Positions 36,920-46,637 of a stretch of DNA of 64,000 bases are shown here, in pieces. This DNA comes from JACCWP01 sp963801045 (GTDB taxonomy: Bacteria; Actinomycetota; Actinomycetes; Propionibacteriales; Nocardioidaceae). Under the pieces are notes generated by a model that worked only from the letters and a program-made list of their open reading frames with translations, was not told where the DNA came from and ran no database searches. Numbering within the stretch: position 1 is the first letter of the stretch; each line of letters starts with the position of its first letter. The translations under genes and the position numbers were made by a program. Location: assembly GCA_963801045.1 (NCBI GenBank), contig CAWDDC010000003.1, positions 868,001 through 932,000 on the forward strand, written 5' to 3'.

Positions 36920-37915
36920 TCACTCGACCAGGCCGTACTGCTCGAGCTGCTTGGCGATCAGCTCCTCCTGGTGCTCGAGGAAGGCCTGGAACTCCTCGGC
37001 GTCCTGATAGCTGTCGGGTTCGGCGAACACCATGTCCTGGAACGCCTTGACCTCGTCGGTCTCGATGGCGTCGCCGCAGGCGGACGACATCTCCTCGACC
37101 ACCGAGTCGGTGGCCTCGGCGCTGGTCACCAGCCCGCGGAACTGCGGCAGCACGACCTCGTCGGGCAGGTCGAGGTCCTTGGCCAGCGGGACGTCCTCGA
37201 AGCCCTCGACCGGCTCGTCGGCGAAGACGATGACCGGGACGAAGTCGCCGGAGTCGAGGAACGACGTCACGTCGCCCAGCTGCTCGTACAGCGCGTCGAC
37301 CTCGCCACCGAGCAGCGCGGTGTAGCGCTCGCCCGGCTCGGAGTAGGGGACGGCGCGGAACGGCGTGCCCTGCACCTCGTCGAGCGCCGCGAGCACGATG
37401 TCGTCGACGCTGTTGGTGCCGACGGTGGCGACGAGCAGCTCGTCGTCGGCCGACTTGGACGCGGCCGCGAGGTCCTCCCAGTCGGCGTAGTCGCCCTTGC
37501 GGACGAACAGCGCCGACGGCATCGACTGCATCCGGCACACGGCCTGGATCTCGTCGAGGGAGAACGACGCGCTGCCGGCGGGCACCGTCGCCAGCGTGTC
37601 CTGGATGATCACGGCGACGGACTGGCCGGGCGTGCCCGCGAGCATGTTGGCCATGCCGGAGCTGCCGGTCGCGCCGGGGACGTTGATCACCGGCATGTCG
37701 GTGTCGACCTGGTTGGCCATCTCGGCACCGACGGCGCGGGCCACCGAGTCGGCGCCGCCACCGGCGCCGAACGGCACGACCAGGTTGATCGGGCGCGAGA
37801 ACGCCTCGTCGGCCTCGACCGGCGGGTTGCTCACGCCGCACCCGGCGGCGGTCAGCGTCCCGACCGTGACCAGTCCGGCGGTGATGCTCCGCCACAACAG
37901 CTTGCGGGTCGGCAT
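36920..37915 (-). CDS. Tripartite tricarboxylate transporter substrate-binding lipoprotein (TctC family)
   Basis: Intact 331-residue TTT/Bug-type solute receptor. Lipoprotein signal ITAGLVTVGTLTAAGC gives acylated Cys26. The mature protein has the family features RPINLVVPFGAGGGADSVAR, NVPGATGSSGMANML and GGEVDALYEQLGD. It would hand an organic anion to TctAB. In the unit tctB-tctA-tctC immediately upstream of sauS; given that context sulfoacetate or a related sulfonate is the inferred ligand. Bug proteins bind many carboxylates, so this is context only. Confidence 0.8.
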   Translation of the reverse strand: MPTRKLLWRSITAGLVTVGTLTAAGCGVSNPPVEADEAFSRPINLVVPFGAGGGADSVARAVGAEMANQVDTDMPVINVPGATGSSGMANMLAGTPGQSVAVIIQDTLATVPAGSASFSLDEIQAVCRMQSMPSALFVRKGDYADWEDLAAASKSADDELLVATVGTNSVDDIVLAALDEVQGTPFRAVPYSEPGERYTALLGGEVDALYEQLGDVTSFLDSGDFVPVIVFADEPVEGFEDVPLAKDLDLPDEVVLPQFRGLVTSAEATDSVVEEMSSACGDAIETDEVKAFQDMVFAEPDSYQDAEEFQAFLEHQEELIAKQLEQYGLVE

Positions 37916-37916
37916 G

Positions 37917-39450
37917 TCAGCTCACCTCTGTCGGCTGGCGCACGTCGGCGTCGGCAGGCGGTTGCGGGTCACCGCGGCGGGTCGCTCGCCAGACCAGCAA
38001 GGCGAGCAGGGCGACCCAGATGATCAGCAGGGCGGTCGTGACGGGCTTGTCGACGAAGATCGACAGGCTGTTGTCCGAGGCGATCATCGACGTGGTGAAG
38101 TAGCGCTCCGCCAAGGGTCCGAGGATCGCTCCCAGCACCAACGGTGCGAGTGGATAGCCCGCGCGTTGCATCAGGTAGCCGAGGATCGCGAACAGCGTCA
38201 TGATCCACACGTCGCTGATCGAGTTGCGGATCGCGAACGACCCGATGTAGGCGAACAGCACGATGATGACGGCGACGTACGCCTCCGGGACGTTGAGCAT
38301 CCGGATCAGCGGCTTGGTGGCGAGCACGCCGATGACACCCATCAGCACGACGCTGACCAGCAGCGCCGCGATGATGGTGTAGATGAGGTCGGCCTGCGCC
38401 TCGAAGATCTGCGGACCGGGCCGCACGTTGTGGATCAGCAGCGCGCCGAGGATGACGGCGCTGGCCGCGCTGCCGGGGATGCCCAGCACCAGCAGCACGG
38501 TGAAGTGACCGCCGACGGTCGCGGTCGACGCCGCCTGCGGGGCGATCACGCCGTTGGGCGAGCCCTTGCCGACGTTGGCCCGGTCCTTGCCGGACTGCTT
38601 CTCCACCCCGTAGGCGAGGAACGACGCCACCGTCGCGCCGGCGCCGGGCACCACACCGCAGATCGAGCCGAGCACGGTGCCACGAGCCAGGCTGCCGGAC
38701 CGCTCACGCAGCTGGCCGGAGTCCCGGCAGCGTCGTGCGTACCTTGCTCGGCTGCGTGCCGGCGTCGCCGGCGAACCGCTCACCGAACCGCACCAGCACG
38801 TGTCCGAGGGCGTAGATGCCGACCATCACCGGCAGGTAGTCGACGCCGTCGCGCAGGATGCTGCTGCCGAAGTCGAACCGGACGGTGCCGTAGACGTCGT
38901 CGACGCCGACGGTCGCCAGCAGCATGCCGAGCAGCAGCGACGACAGCGCCCGGACGACCGAGTCGCCGGCCAGTGCCAGCACGCTGGTGAGCCCGATCAG
39001 CACGATCAGGAAGTAGTCGGGCTGGCCGAAGCGCAACGCGAAGTCGGCCAGCGGGCGCGCGGCGAAGGTCAGCAGCGCCCACGCAGCGAGGCCGCCGACG
39101 AAGGCCGAGATCGCGGCCCACCCCAGCGCCTCGGCCGCGCGGCCCTGCTTGGTCATCGTGTAGCCGTCCCACAGCAGTGGCACGTTGTTCGGCTCACCCG
39201 GGATGTGCAACAGGATGGACGTGATGGCGCCGCCGTAGGTGCCCGCGACGTAGACCGCGAGCAGCAGCACGAGACTGGTGTCGGTCTCCATCCCGTACGT
39301 GAACGGCAGGATCAGCAGCACGCCCATCACGAACGTCAGTCCGGGCAGCACGCCGACGATCAGTCCGGTGACGACGCCGAGCACGAGGATCAGCCACAAC
39401 GTCAGGCTGAATCCCGTGACGGCGTCGAGGACGCCGGTGAAGGTCTCCAT
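37917..39450 (-). CDS. Tripartite tricarboxylate transporter large permease (TctA family)
   Basis: About 511 residues with around 12 membrane helices. Family signatures are VLGVVTGLIVGVLPGLTFVMGV, GTYGGAITSILLHIPGEPNNVP and, in the second repeat, GSICGVVPGAGATVASFLAYG and LLVLGIPGSAASAVILGALL. One frame break near 38715. Membrane channel-forming subunit working with the TctB small permease and TctC receptor on either side. Confidence 0.85.
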
Positions 39451-39489
39451 GGATGTTCGCTCCTGGTCCCCGTATCGGTCCGGCGACGG

Positions 39490-40062
39490 TCAGTAGATGC
39501 CGAGCAGCTCGTAGGTCGCCACCGTGAGGGAGTCGAAGACCCCCACACCCGTGGGCAGGGACATGTAGACGACCTTGACGAAGGTGGCGGTGAACGCCAC
39601 CGAGAGCGCGAGCGCGACCGGCACCGTCACCATCAGGTTGCGCTTGCCGCACGCCCAGAGGAACGCCACGACGAACACGAAGGTGGCGATCGGCCAGCCC
39701 AGGTAGAGGGTGCCGACGATGTAGGCAACGGTGAACGCGACCGCTATCCACACCCGCCGGTCGGAGATCAGGGCCGGGTCGAAGTCCGACGGCTCACCGC
39801 CGGACGACTCGGGGGCGATGCCGGCGGCCTCGCGCCGGTCGGAGTGCAGCTGCTGGCCGATCCGCACCAGCAGCGCGATCACCAGCAGGCCACCCAGCAC
39901 CCGCGGGTAGAACGCGGGCCCCGGCCCGGCCGCGGTCGTGGACATGCCCACGGTGGACAGCAGCAGCGCCACCGCGATCACGAGTCCGACCAGCTCGGGC
40001 GCGATGCGCAGCAGCACGGACGACCGGCCGGCCGAGTCTGCGGTGGTGCGGGTCGAGCTCAT
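39490..40062 (-). CDS. Tripartite tricarboxylate transporter small permease (TctB family)
   Basis: Intact 190-residue TctB with four membrane segments (VGLVIAVALLLSTVGM, FYPRVLGGLLVIALLVRIG, VWIAVAFTVAYIVGTLYLG, FVFVVAFLWACG …). The GPAFYPRVLGGLLV stretch is typical. ATG at 40062 has a strong AGGAGG six bases upstream. First gene of the transporter unit, preceded by operator-like site B in the divergent gap to the MFS operon. Confidence 0.82.
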   Translation of the reverse strand: MSSTRTTADSAGRSSVLLRIAPELVGLVIAVALLLSTVGMSTTAAGPGPAFYPRVLGGLLVIALLVRIGQQLHSDRREAAGIAPESSGGEPSDFDPALISDRRVWIAVAFTVAYIVGTLYLGWPIATFVFVVAFLWACGKRNLMVTVPVALALSVAFTATFVKVVYMSLPTGVGVFDSLTVATYELLGIY

Positions 40063-40097
40063 CGGACCTCCTGTGGACCCATGCGGTTGCCACATGC

Positions 40098-40112
40098 TGG
40101 AAGTAATTGCCA
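40098..40112. promoter_or_regulatory. Operator site B upstream of tctB
   Basis: TGGAAGTAATTGCCA (reverse complement TGGCAATTACTTCCA) differs from site A at two positions. It lies 36 bases before the tctB ATG in the 205-base divergent gap (40063-40267), flanked by further TTGCCA half-sites at 40087-40092. Confidence 0.55.
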
Positions 40113-40182
40113 CGCACCTTAGAGGGTGACCGGAAGTAGAGTCAATCACTCGACTCAGTCGCCCATCGAACCGGCCCAAACC

Positions 40183-40211
40183 TTGACAGTCCCCCACCCT
40201 GGCACCACACT
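40183..40211 (+). promoter_or_regulatory. Candidate promoter of the MFS-BCCP-BKACE operon
   Basis: TTGACA (40183-40188) and CACACT (40206-40211) are separated by 17 bases. The start point would be near 40218, just ahead of operator site C, leaving a 50-base leader with GGAAGG before the ATG at 40268. Confidence 0.45.
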
Positions 40212-40224
40212 CGGCCACATTCCG

Positions 40225-40249
40225 TGGCACGGACTGCCACGATGTGGCA
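40225..40249. promoter_or_regulatory. Operator site C and adjoining palindrome
   Basis: TGGCACGGACTGCCA (40225-40239) fits the shared TGGnAnnnnCTnCCA pattern and overlaps a perfect palindrome TGCCACGATGTGGCA (40235-40249). Both lie just downstream of the predicted start, a position where binding would block transcription. Confidence 0.5.
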
Positions 40250-40267
40250 ACGGTGGGAAGGTTTCTC

Positions 40268-41743
40268 ATGTCGGCCAGCAGCGCGGACCGCGCGGAACTC
40301 GTCACCGACGCCAGCCTCCTCACCCGGCTGGACCGGGCACCGGTGACCCGCACCCTGCGGGTGGGCATCGGGGTGGTGATCCTGGTCTGGCTGGTCGAGT
40401 CGTTCGACATCGGCCTGGTGAGCACCGTGATCCTGGTGCTCGGACCGCAGTGGGACCTCACCTCGACCCAGGTCGGCCTGCTCGGCGCCTCGGCCACCAT
40501 CGGGCTGGTGCTGGGCATGCTCCCGGCCGGGCGGATGGTGGACGTGTTCGGCCGCAAGAAGGTGCTGATCGCCGGCACCGCACTGTTCTCGGTCTTCACC
40601 GCACTGAGCGCGTTCTCGCCGAACTTCACCACGCTGGTCATCCTGCGGGTGATCGCCGGACTCGGCGAGGGAGCGATCTTCCCGGTGCCGTACCTGATGA
40701 TCTCCGAGCTGGTGAACAAGCGCGCCCGCGGCCGGATCATGGGCTACGCCCAGTGGGTGCTCAACTGCGGCTACACGCTGCCCGCGCTGGTCGGACTGTG
40801 GTCGGTCAACACGTTCAGCCCGGACTGGTCCTGGCGGGTGCCCTGCTTGATCGGGGGGCTGCCGCTGCTGCTCGTACCGGTGCTGATCAGGTGGGTGCCG
40901 GAGAGCCCGCGATTCCTGCTCCGCCGGGCCGCCAGGGAGGGTTCCGACGACGCCCGCCGCGAGGTCCGCGCAGCTGGTCGAGAAGATCGAGGACGAGGCG
41001 GGGCTGCCGCACGACGAGTCCCTGGTCGACCCGGAGATCCTGGCCGTGCTCGAGGCCAGCGAGACGACTCGGAGCCCGTACGCACCCGGCGGCTGCTGCG
41101 GGCGCCCTACCTGCGGCGCAGCGCGATCGCCTACTGCGCGCTGACGGCGTCGTTCGTGGTCTGGTACACGTTGCTCACCTACGCCCCCACGATCTTCGGG
41201 ATGCTCGGAGCGACCGCGTCCAACTCGCTGGTCTACACCGCCGTGATGATGTTCGTGTCCGCGTTCGGCGTCTGGTTCCAGGGCCGTTGGTCCGACAGCT
41301 GGGGCCGCAAGCCGGTCTTCGCGCTCTACATGCTGGTCGCGTCGGTCGGGCTGGTGCTGCTCACCCTGCGGCAGGAGGTCGGCATCGTCATGGTCGTGGT
41401 CGGCGGGCTGGCGGCCGCGTGGTTCGGGCTCGGTAGCTTCGCGGTGCCGAAGATGTACATGGCCGAGCAGTACCCCACCCTGCTGCGGGGTCTCGGCACC
41501 AGCACCGGCGAGATGATCAGCCGCGGGCTGACCGGCGGCGTGCTGGTGCTCATGCTGCCCGGGTTGTTCGCCGCGCACGGCGTGACGACGGTCTTCGTCG
41601 CCGCCGCTGCTGGTGATGCTGCTGCTGAGCCTGCCGATGCTGCTGCTCGGCCAGGAGACCAGCGGACGCAACATGGAAGACCTCGGCACCGACGTGTCGG
41701 TCCGCAGCAGCCGCAGGCATCTGCTGACTCACGGAGGAGCTGA
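40268..41743 (+). CDS. MFS transporter heading the carboxylase-BKACE operon
   Basis: About 490 residues with 12 membrane helices of the sugar-porter/aromatic-acid:H+ symporter kind. Signatures are GMLPAGRMVDVFGRKKVLIAG, GLGEGAIFPVPYLMISE and the second-half FQGRWSDSWGRKPVFALYML. Frame breaks near 40970, 41065 and 41607; the last leaves the C-terminus uncertain, and 41743 is the best stop, three bases before the next ATG. ATG at 40268 preferred over a GTG at 40244 because GGAAGG is well placed. Likely imports the substrate handled by the following four genes. Confidence 0.75.
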   Translation: MSASSADRAELVTDASLLTRLDRAPVTRTLRVGIGVVILVWLVESFDIGLVSTVILVLGPQWDLTSTQVGLLGASATIGLVLGMLPAGRMVDVFGRKKVLIAGTALFSVFTALSAFSPNFTTLVILRVIAGLGEGAIFPVPYLMISELVNKRARGRIMGYAQWVLNCGYTLPALVGLWSVNTFSPDWSWRVPCLIGGLPLLLVPVLIRWVPESPRFLLRRAAREGSDDARREVRAAGREDRGRGGAAARRVPGRPGDPGRARGQRDDSEPVRTRRLLRAPYLRRSAIAYCALTASFVVWYTLLTYAPTIFGMLGATASNSLVYTAVMMFVSAFGVWFQGRWSDSWGRKPVFALYMLVASVGLVLLTLRQEVGIVMVVVGGLAAAWFGLGSFAVPKMYMAEQYPTLLRGLGTSTGEMISRGLTGGVLVLMLPGLFAAHGVTTVFVAAAAGDAAAEPADAAARPGDQRTQHGRPRHRRVGPQQPQASADSRRS

Positions 41744-41745
41744 CG

Positions 41746-42246
41746 ATGGCACCGACACCGGACCTCAGCTTCGCCGAGGTCGGCGAGATCCTCGCGCTGC
41801 TGCAGCGGGTCGAGGGCGCCGACGTCGTGCTGGAGTGGGGCGACCTGCGGATCGAGGTACGCCGCGGCGCGGCACCCGAGGTGACCGCCGAGCCGGCGCG
41901 GCAGCCCGCGCCGCAGCAGCAGCCGGAGCAGGTCGCCGAGCCACCCACCCGAGCAGCTCCCGCCGAGCAGCCCGCCGAGCAGCCGTCGGGCGACGTACCC
42001 GAGCAGTGGGTGGCGCTGACCGCCCCGATGGTCGGCACGTTCTACCGCGCGGCCAAGCCCGGCGAACCGCCGTTCGTCGAGGTCGGGCAGAGCGTCGAGA
42101 AGGGCGCCACCCTCGGCCTGATCGAGGTGATGAAGCTGTTCACCGAGCTGGAGGCCGAGGTGACCGGCACCGTCGTGCGGGTCGACGCGGAGGACGCCGC
42201 GCTGGTGGAGTTCGGGCAGCCGCTGCTGTGGGTCGACCCGGCATGA
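41746..42246 (+). CDS. Biotin carboxyl carrier protein
   Basis: Intact 166-residue BCCP. N-terminal helical part (LSFAEVGEILALLQRVEGADV), a flexible Ala/Pro/Gln-rich linker around residues 45-85, and the C-terminal biotinyl domain with LTAPMVGTFYRAAKPGEPPFV and biotin-accepting Lys in LIEVMKLFTELEAEV (EVMKL). Good GGAGGAG ribosome site. Co-operonic with a pyruvate-carboxylase-like carboxyltransferase and a biotin carboxylase, so the three form one biotin-dependent carboxylase, separate from the house-keeping acyl-CoA enzymes. Confidence 0.88.
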   Translation: MAPTPDLSFAEVGEILALLQRVEGADVVLEWGDLRIEVRRGAAPEVTAEPARQPAPQQQPEQVAEPPTRAAPAEQPAEQPSGDVPEQWVALTAPMVGTFYRAAKPGEPPFVEVGQSVEKGATLGLIEVMKLFTELEAEVTGTVVRVDAEDAALVEFGQPLLWVDPA

Positions 42247-43716
42247 GCGGTCGGCGGATCGGGTTCGTCGACGTCACCACCCGCGACGGCCACCAGTCGC
42301 TGTGGGCGACCCGGATGACCAACGCGATGATCCTGCCGATCCTCGACCAGATGGACCGCGTCGGGTTCGACTGGATCAACCTCGAGGGCGGCGCGGTCTT
42401 CGACGTCTGCGTGCGGTTCCTGCACGAGGACCCGTGGGAGCGGATGCGGCTGGTGGCCGAGCGGGTCAGCCGCACGCCGGTCGACATCATGACCCGCGGC
42501 CAGAGCCTGTTCACGTTCCGGTTCTTCGCCGACGACGTGGTCGCGCTGACCGTCCGCCGCATCCGCGCCAACGGCATGCAGCGGATCACCGTCTACGACG
42601 CGCTCAACGACACCCGCAACCTCGCGCTGTCCATCCAGGTCGGTCGCGAGGAGGGGCTGCACGTCTGCGCCGGCCTCGTCTACACGCTCTCGCCGGTGCA
42701 CACCGACGCCTACTACCAGCAGGTCGCCCGCGAGCTGGTCGCGCTCGGCGCCGACAGCGTGATGATCAAGGACCCGTCCGGCCTGCTGCTGCCCGAGCGC
42801 ATCCGCACCCTGGTGCCGGCGCTCAAGGAGGTCGTCGGGTCGGTGCCGCTGGAGCTGCACTCGCACTCGCTGTCCGGCATGGCCGAGCCGTGCTACCTCG
42901 CCGCGGCGCCGCTCGGCATCGACCTGCTGCACACCGCCTCGGAGCCACTGGCCAGCGGCGCCTCACTGCCGCCGACCCGCTACTGCGCGCGGCACCTCGA
43001 GCGCGAGGGACTCACCAACCGGCTGTCGATGGACGGCCTCGACGCCATGTCCGACTACTTCACCGGGGTGGCGACCCGGCACGGCTTCCCCTTCGGCGCG
43101 CCGCTGCGCTACGACCCGGCGCTCTACCGGCACCAGGTGCCCGGCGGCATGATCTCCAACCTGCGCACGGATCTGGCCCGGATGGGCATCACCGACCGGG
43201 AGCAGGAGATCCTCGAGGAGGCCGAGCAGGTACGCGTCGACCTCGGCTACCCGATCCTGGTGAGCCCGTTCGCGCAGTTCGTCGTCACCCAGGCGATGCT
43301 CAACGTGTTGAGCGGCGAGCGCTACCGCAGCGTGCCCGACGAGGTGCGCCGCTACGTGCTCGGCCACTACGGCCGGCTGGCGAGCGAGGTCGACCCGATG
43401 GTCGCCGACCGGGTGCTCGCGTCGGCACCGCCGGGCACCGAGCCGTTCGACGGGCGCGCCGGTGAGCTGATCGCTCCCGCGCTGCCGGACCTGCGTCGCG
43501 ACCGCGGTCCGTTCGACTCCGACGACGACCTGCTGCTGGCCGCGTTCTACTCCGAGCCCGAGCTGGAGGGCCTGCGCACCGCCCGTGCAGCGCGAGCCCG
43601 AGCCGGTGGGCGGCGGTACCCCGCTGGCCCAGCTGGTGGAGGGACTGCGGCAGGGCCCTGCCGGGCAACAGGTCAGCGTCCAGCGGCCAGGGCTCCGGCT
43701 CAGCGTGGTGCGCTGA
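42243..43716 (+). CDS. Pyruvate carboxylase / oxaloacetate decarboxylase-like carboxyltransferase subunit
   Basis: About 490-residue HMGL-like TIM-barrel carboxyltransferase (transcarboxylase 5S / OadA type) followed by the PYC conserved domain. Metal-site residues are in place: Asp of VTTRDGHQSLWATRM, Lys of VMIKDPSGLL (normally carboxylated) and the His pair of ELHSHSLSG, with the usual Asp of HTHDTSG replaced by Ser. This kind of domain carboxylates the methyl of a 2-ketone such as pyruvate, unlike acetyl-CoA carboxylases. No biotin domain of its own; it uses the BCCP. A frame break near 43583 precedes the tail. ATG overlaps the BCCP stop. Confidence 0.82.
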
Positions 43717-45090
43717 GTGATGCCGGCACCGCGCCGCCTGCTGGTCGCCAACCGCGGCGAGATCGCGCTGCGCATCGTCCGTGCGGCCCGCGACCTCGGC
43801 ATCGAGACCGTCACCGTGCACTCGACCGCCGACCGGGCGGCGCCGCACGTCACCCTCGCCGACCGCTCGGTCTGCATCGGGCCTCCCCCGGCATCGGCCA
43901 GCTACCTGCGGCGCGACCTGCTGGTGCACGTAGCCGAGGCCACCGGGTGCGACGCGGTGCACCCCGGCTACGGGTTCCTCGCCGAGGACGCCACCTTCGC
44001 CCGCCAGGTCGAGGACGCCGGAGTCGTCTGGGTCGGCCCCTCCGCGGACGTGATCTCCCGGATGGGCGACAAGGCGGCGGCCCGCGAGGCGGCGGTCGAG
44101 GCAGGCGTCCCGGTCGTGCCGGGCTCGGACGGCGTGCTCGCCGGTGCCGACGAGGCGGAGGCGTTCGGCCGCGAGCACGGCTACCCGCTGCTGCTCAAGG
44201 CGAGCGCCGGCGGCGGCGGCAAGGGCATGCGGGTCGTCGCCGAGCCGGCCGAGGTCGCGCGGACGCTCGCGCTGGCCCGGCAGGAGGCCGCCGGTGCGTT
44301 CGGCGACGACCGGATGTACGTCGAGCGCTACCTGCCCCGCGTACGCCACGTCGAGGTGCAGGTGCTCGGCGACGCGCACGGTGTCGTGGTCGGGCTCGGC
44401 GAGCGGGACTGCTCGGTGCAGCGGCGGCACCAGAAGGTGGTCGAGGAGGCGCCGGCCCGGCTCGACGACGAGACCCGCGAGCAGATGGCCGGCACCGCCG
44501 TGCGGCTGGCGGAGTCGGTCGGCTACCGCAACGCCGGCACGGTGGAGTACCTCGTCGACGTCGAGACCGGCGCGTTCTTCTTCATCGAGATGAACACCCG
44601 CATCCAGGTCGAGCACCCGGTGACCGAAGAGGTCACCGGCACCGACCTGGTCGCCTGGCAGCTGCGGGTCGCCGCCGGCGACTCCGTCGAGCCGCTGCGC
44701 GATGTCGGGTCGACCGGGCACAGCATGGAGTTCCGGGTGACCGCGGAGGACCCCGCCCGTGACTTCGCGCCCAGCCCGGGCACCCTCGACGTCTTCCAGC
44801 CGCCGGCCGGCCCCGGCGTCCGCTGCGACACCCACTGCGCTCCGGGCCAGGTGGTGCCGCCGCACTACGACTCGCTGCTGGCCAAGCTGGTGGTGAGCGG
44901 CAGCGACCGGGACCAGGTGCTGGCCCGGTCGCGGCGGGCGCTGCGAGAGTTCCGGGTCGAGGGCGTGGCCACGACGGTGCCGTTCCACCGCTGGCTGCTG
45001 GAGCAGCCGGAGTTCGTCGCCGGCACCCACACCACCGGCTTCCTCGCCGAGCAGCAGCTGACCGACGCGATCCTGGAGGAACCTGCATGA
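43717..45090 (+). CDS. Biotin carboxylase subunit
   Basis: Intact 457-residue ATP-grasp biotin carboxylase. LLVANRGEIALRIVRAARDLG, HPGYGFLAED, KASAGGGGKGMRVV (ATP loop), VQRRHQKVVEEAPA, and FIEMNTRIQVEHPVTEEVTG (bicarbonate/ATP site with Glu, Asn, Arg) are all normal. Either GTG at 43717 or ATG at 43720 could start it. Charges the BCCP with CO2 for the preceding carboxyltransferase. Stop overlaps the BKACE ATG. Confidence 0.9.
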   Translation: MMPAPRRLLVANRGEIALRIVRAARDLGIETVTVHSTADRAAPHVTLADRSVCIGPPPASASYLRRDLLVHVAEATGCDAVHPGYGFLAEDATFARQVEDAGVVWVGPSADVISRMGDKAAAREAAVEAGVPVVPGSDGVLAGADEAEAFGREHGYPLLLKASAGGGGKGMRVVAEPAEVARTLALARQEAAGAFGDDRMYVERYLPRVRHVEVQVLGDAHGVVVGLGERDCSVQRRHQKVVEEAPARLDDETREQMAGTAVRLAESVGYRNAGTVEYLVDVETGAFFFIEMNTRIQVEHPVTEEVTGTDLVAWQLRVAAGDSVEPLRDVGSTGHSMEFRVTAEDPARDFAPSPGTLDVFQPPAGPGVRCDTHCAPGQVVPPHYDSLLAKLVVSGSDRDQVLARSRRALREFRVEGVATTVPFHRWLLEQPEFVAGTHTTGFLAEQQLTDAILEEPA

Positions 45091-45908
45091 CCACCCCCGC
45101 GATGATCACCGTCGCCATCACCGGCGCCATCCCCACCACCAAGGACAACCCGGCCGTGCCCGTGGTCCCGTCGACCCAGGTCAAGTCGGCGGTGGAGGCC
45201 TTCGACGCGGGCGCGACGGTCTGCCACGTGCACGTGCGCGACGACGAGGAGCGGCCGAGCTCCGACGTCGGCCGCTACGGCGAGGTGCGCGACGGCATCC
45301 TCGCCGAGCGCCCGGACATGGTCGTGCAGCTCTCGACCGGCGGCCGCGGCCGCGACCCGGAGGAACGGTTCGCCTGCCTGGAGCTGCGCCCCGAGATGGC
45401 GTCGCTGGCCACCGGCACGGTCAACTTCCCGAAGCAGATCTACGACAACGCACCGGACATGGTCGAGGAGATGGCCGGCCGGATGCGCGACCTCGGGATC
45501 AAGCCCGAGATCGAGGTGTTCGACCTGGCGATGCTCTACACCGCCGCCGATCTCGTACGCCGCGAGCTGCTGGTGCCGCCGCCGCACGTGCAGCTGGTGA
45601 CGGGCATCAAGAACGCGCTGCCGGCGCGGGAGAGCCTGGTCGACTTCTTCGTCTCCGAGCTGCACGAGCTGCTGCCCGACGCCACCTGGACGTGTGCCGG
45701 CATCGGCCGGGCGCAGCTGGACGCCAACCGCTGGTCGCTGGCCCGCGGCGGGCACGTCCGCACCGGGCTGGAGGACAACCTCTACTTCGAGCGCGGCCGG
45801 CTGGCGGCGTCCAACGCCGAGCTGGTCGAGCGGCTGGCCGGCATCTGCGCCGACTACGACCGGCACCCCGCGAGCCCGGAGGAGACCCGCGCGCTGCTGC
45901 ACCTGTGA
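45087..45908 (+). CDS. Beta-keto acid cleavage enzyme (BKACE, DUF849)
   Basis: Intact 273-residue BKACE family TIM barrel. The zinc ligands His-x-His are in TVCHVHVRDDEERPS and the later Glu in VRTGLEDNLYFERGRL; EIEVFDLAMLY and WTCAGIGRAQ are also typical. Family enzymes cleave a beta-keto acid with acetyl-CoA to acetoacetate plus the CoA ester of the remainder. Directly after a biotin-dependent ketone-type carboxylase, it would act on that enzyme's beta-keto acid product. ATG at 45087 overlaps the biotin carboxylase stop; it ends 6 bases from the convergent SDR gene. Confidence 0.88.
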   Translation: MTTPAMITVAITGAIPTTKDNPAVPVVPSTQVKSAVEAFDAGATVCHVHVRDDEERPSSDVGRYGEVRDGILAERPDMVVQLSTGGRGRDPEERFACLELRPEMASLATGTVNFPKQIYDNAPDMVEEMAGRMRDLGIKPEIEVFDLAMLYTAADLVRRELLVPPPHVQLVTGIKNALPARESLVDFFVSELHELLPDATWTCAGIGRAQLDANRWSLARGGHVRTGLEDNLYFERGRLAASNAELVERLAGICADYDRHPASPEETRALLHL

Positions 45909-45914
45909 GGGGCG

Positions 45915-46637
45915 TCAGCCCAGCCCGCCGTTGACGTCGATGATGGCCCCGGTCAGGTAGCCGGCCGCCGACGACGCGAGGAAGCAGACCACGGCGGCCA
46001 CCTCGGCGGGGGTCCCCATCCGCCCCAGCGGGATGCCACCGACCAGCACGGCGAGCTGCTCGGCGCTGGTGTTGCGGCTGATGATGTCGGTGTCCACCGG
46101 GCCGGGACAGACGCAGTTGACCCGGATCTGCTCGGCCGCGAGCTCGTGCGCCATCTGCCGGGTCAGCGCGATGACACCGCCCTTGGACGCGGCGTAGTCG
46201 ACGCTCGCCGTACGGCTGAACGAGCGGCCCGGCGATCGAGGCCATCGTCACCACGGCGCCGCCGGAGGCCGCCCGCAGCAGCGGCAGCGCTGCCCGCGCG
46301 CAGTAGAAGGTGCCGTCGAGGTTGACGCCCATCGTGCGCCGCCAGTCGGCCGGACGACGTGTCGTCGAACCTGCCGACCGGTGCGATGCCCGCGTTGGTG
46401 ACCAGCACCTGCAGGCCGCCCAGCCGGCTCGCCGACCTCGGCGACGGCCGCGGCAGCCTGCTCGGGCGAGCTCACGTCGGCCTCGACCGAGACGTCGGCC
46501 GCCGGTGCCGGGCTCAGGTCCACGACACCGACGCGGGCGCCGAGACCCTGCGCGGTCTCGACGATGGCGGCGCCGATGCCGGTGGCGCCGCCGGTGACCA
46601 GGACGGTCGCCCCGTCGAGGTCGACCAGGGGCGTCAC
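45915..46637 (-). CDS. SDR family oxidoreductase of the alcohol dehydrogenase-MFS operon
   Basis: About 240-residue classical SDR. Start VDLDGATVLVTGGATGIGAAIVE (cofactor loop), then VGVVDLSPA with Asp at the end of strand 2, favouring NAD. The C-terminal part has IRVNCVCPGPVDTDI and AAGYLTGAIIDVNGGLG. Frame breaks near 46228, 46348 and 46430 run through the middle, including the Ser and Tyr-x3-Lys region, which reads correctly only across frames. GTG start overlaps the MFS stop. May oxidise a hydroxysulfonate with the upstream genes; unproven. Confidence 0.72.

Noticed and set aside
42243..45090. Acetyl-/propionyl-CoA carboxylase
   Set aside because: The carboxyltransferase is of the pyruvate carboxylase/5S barrel kind, not the crotonase-like AccA/D or PccB fold.
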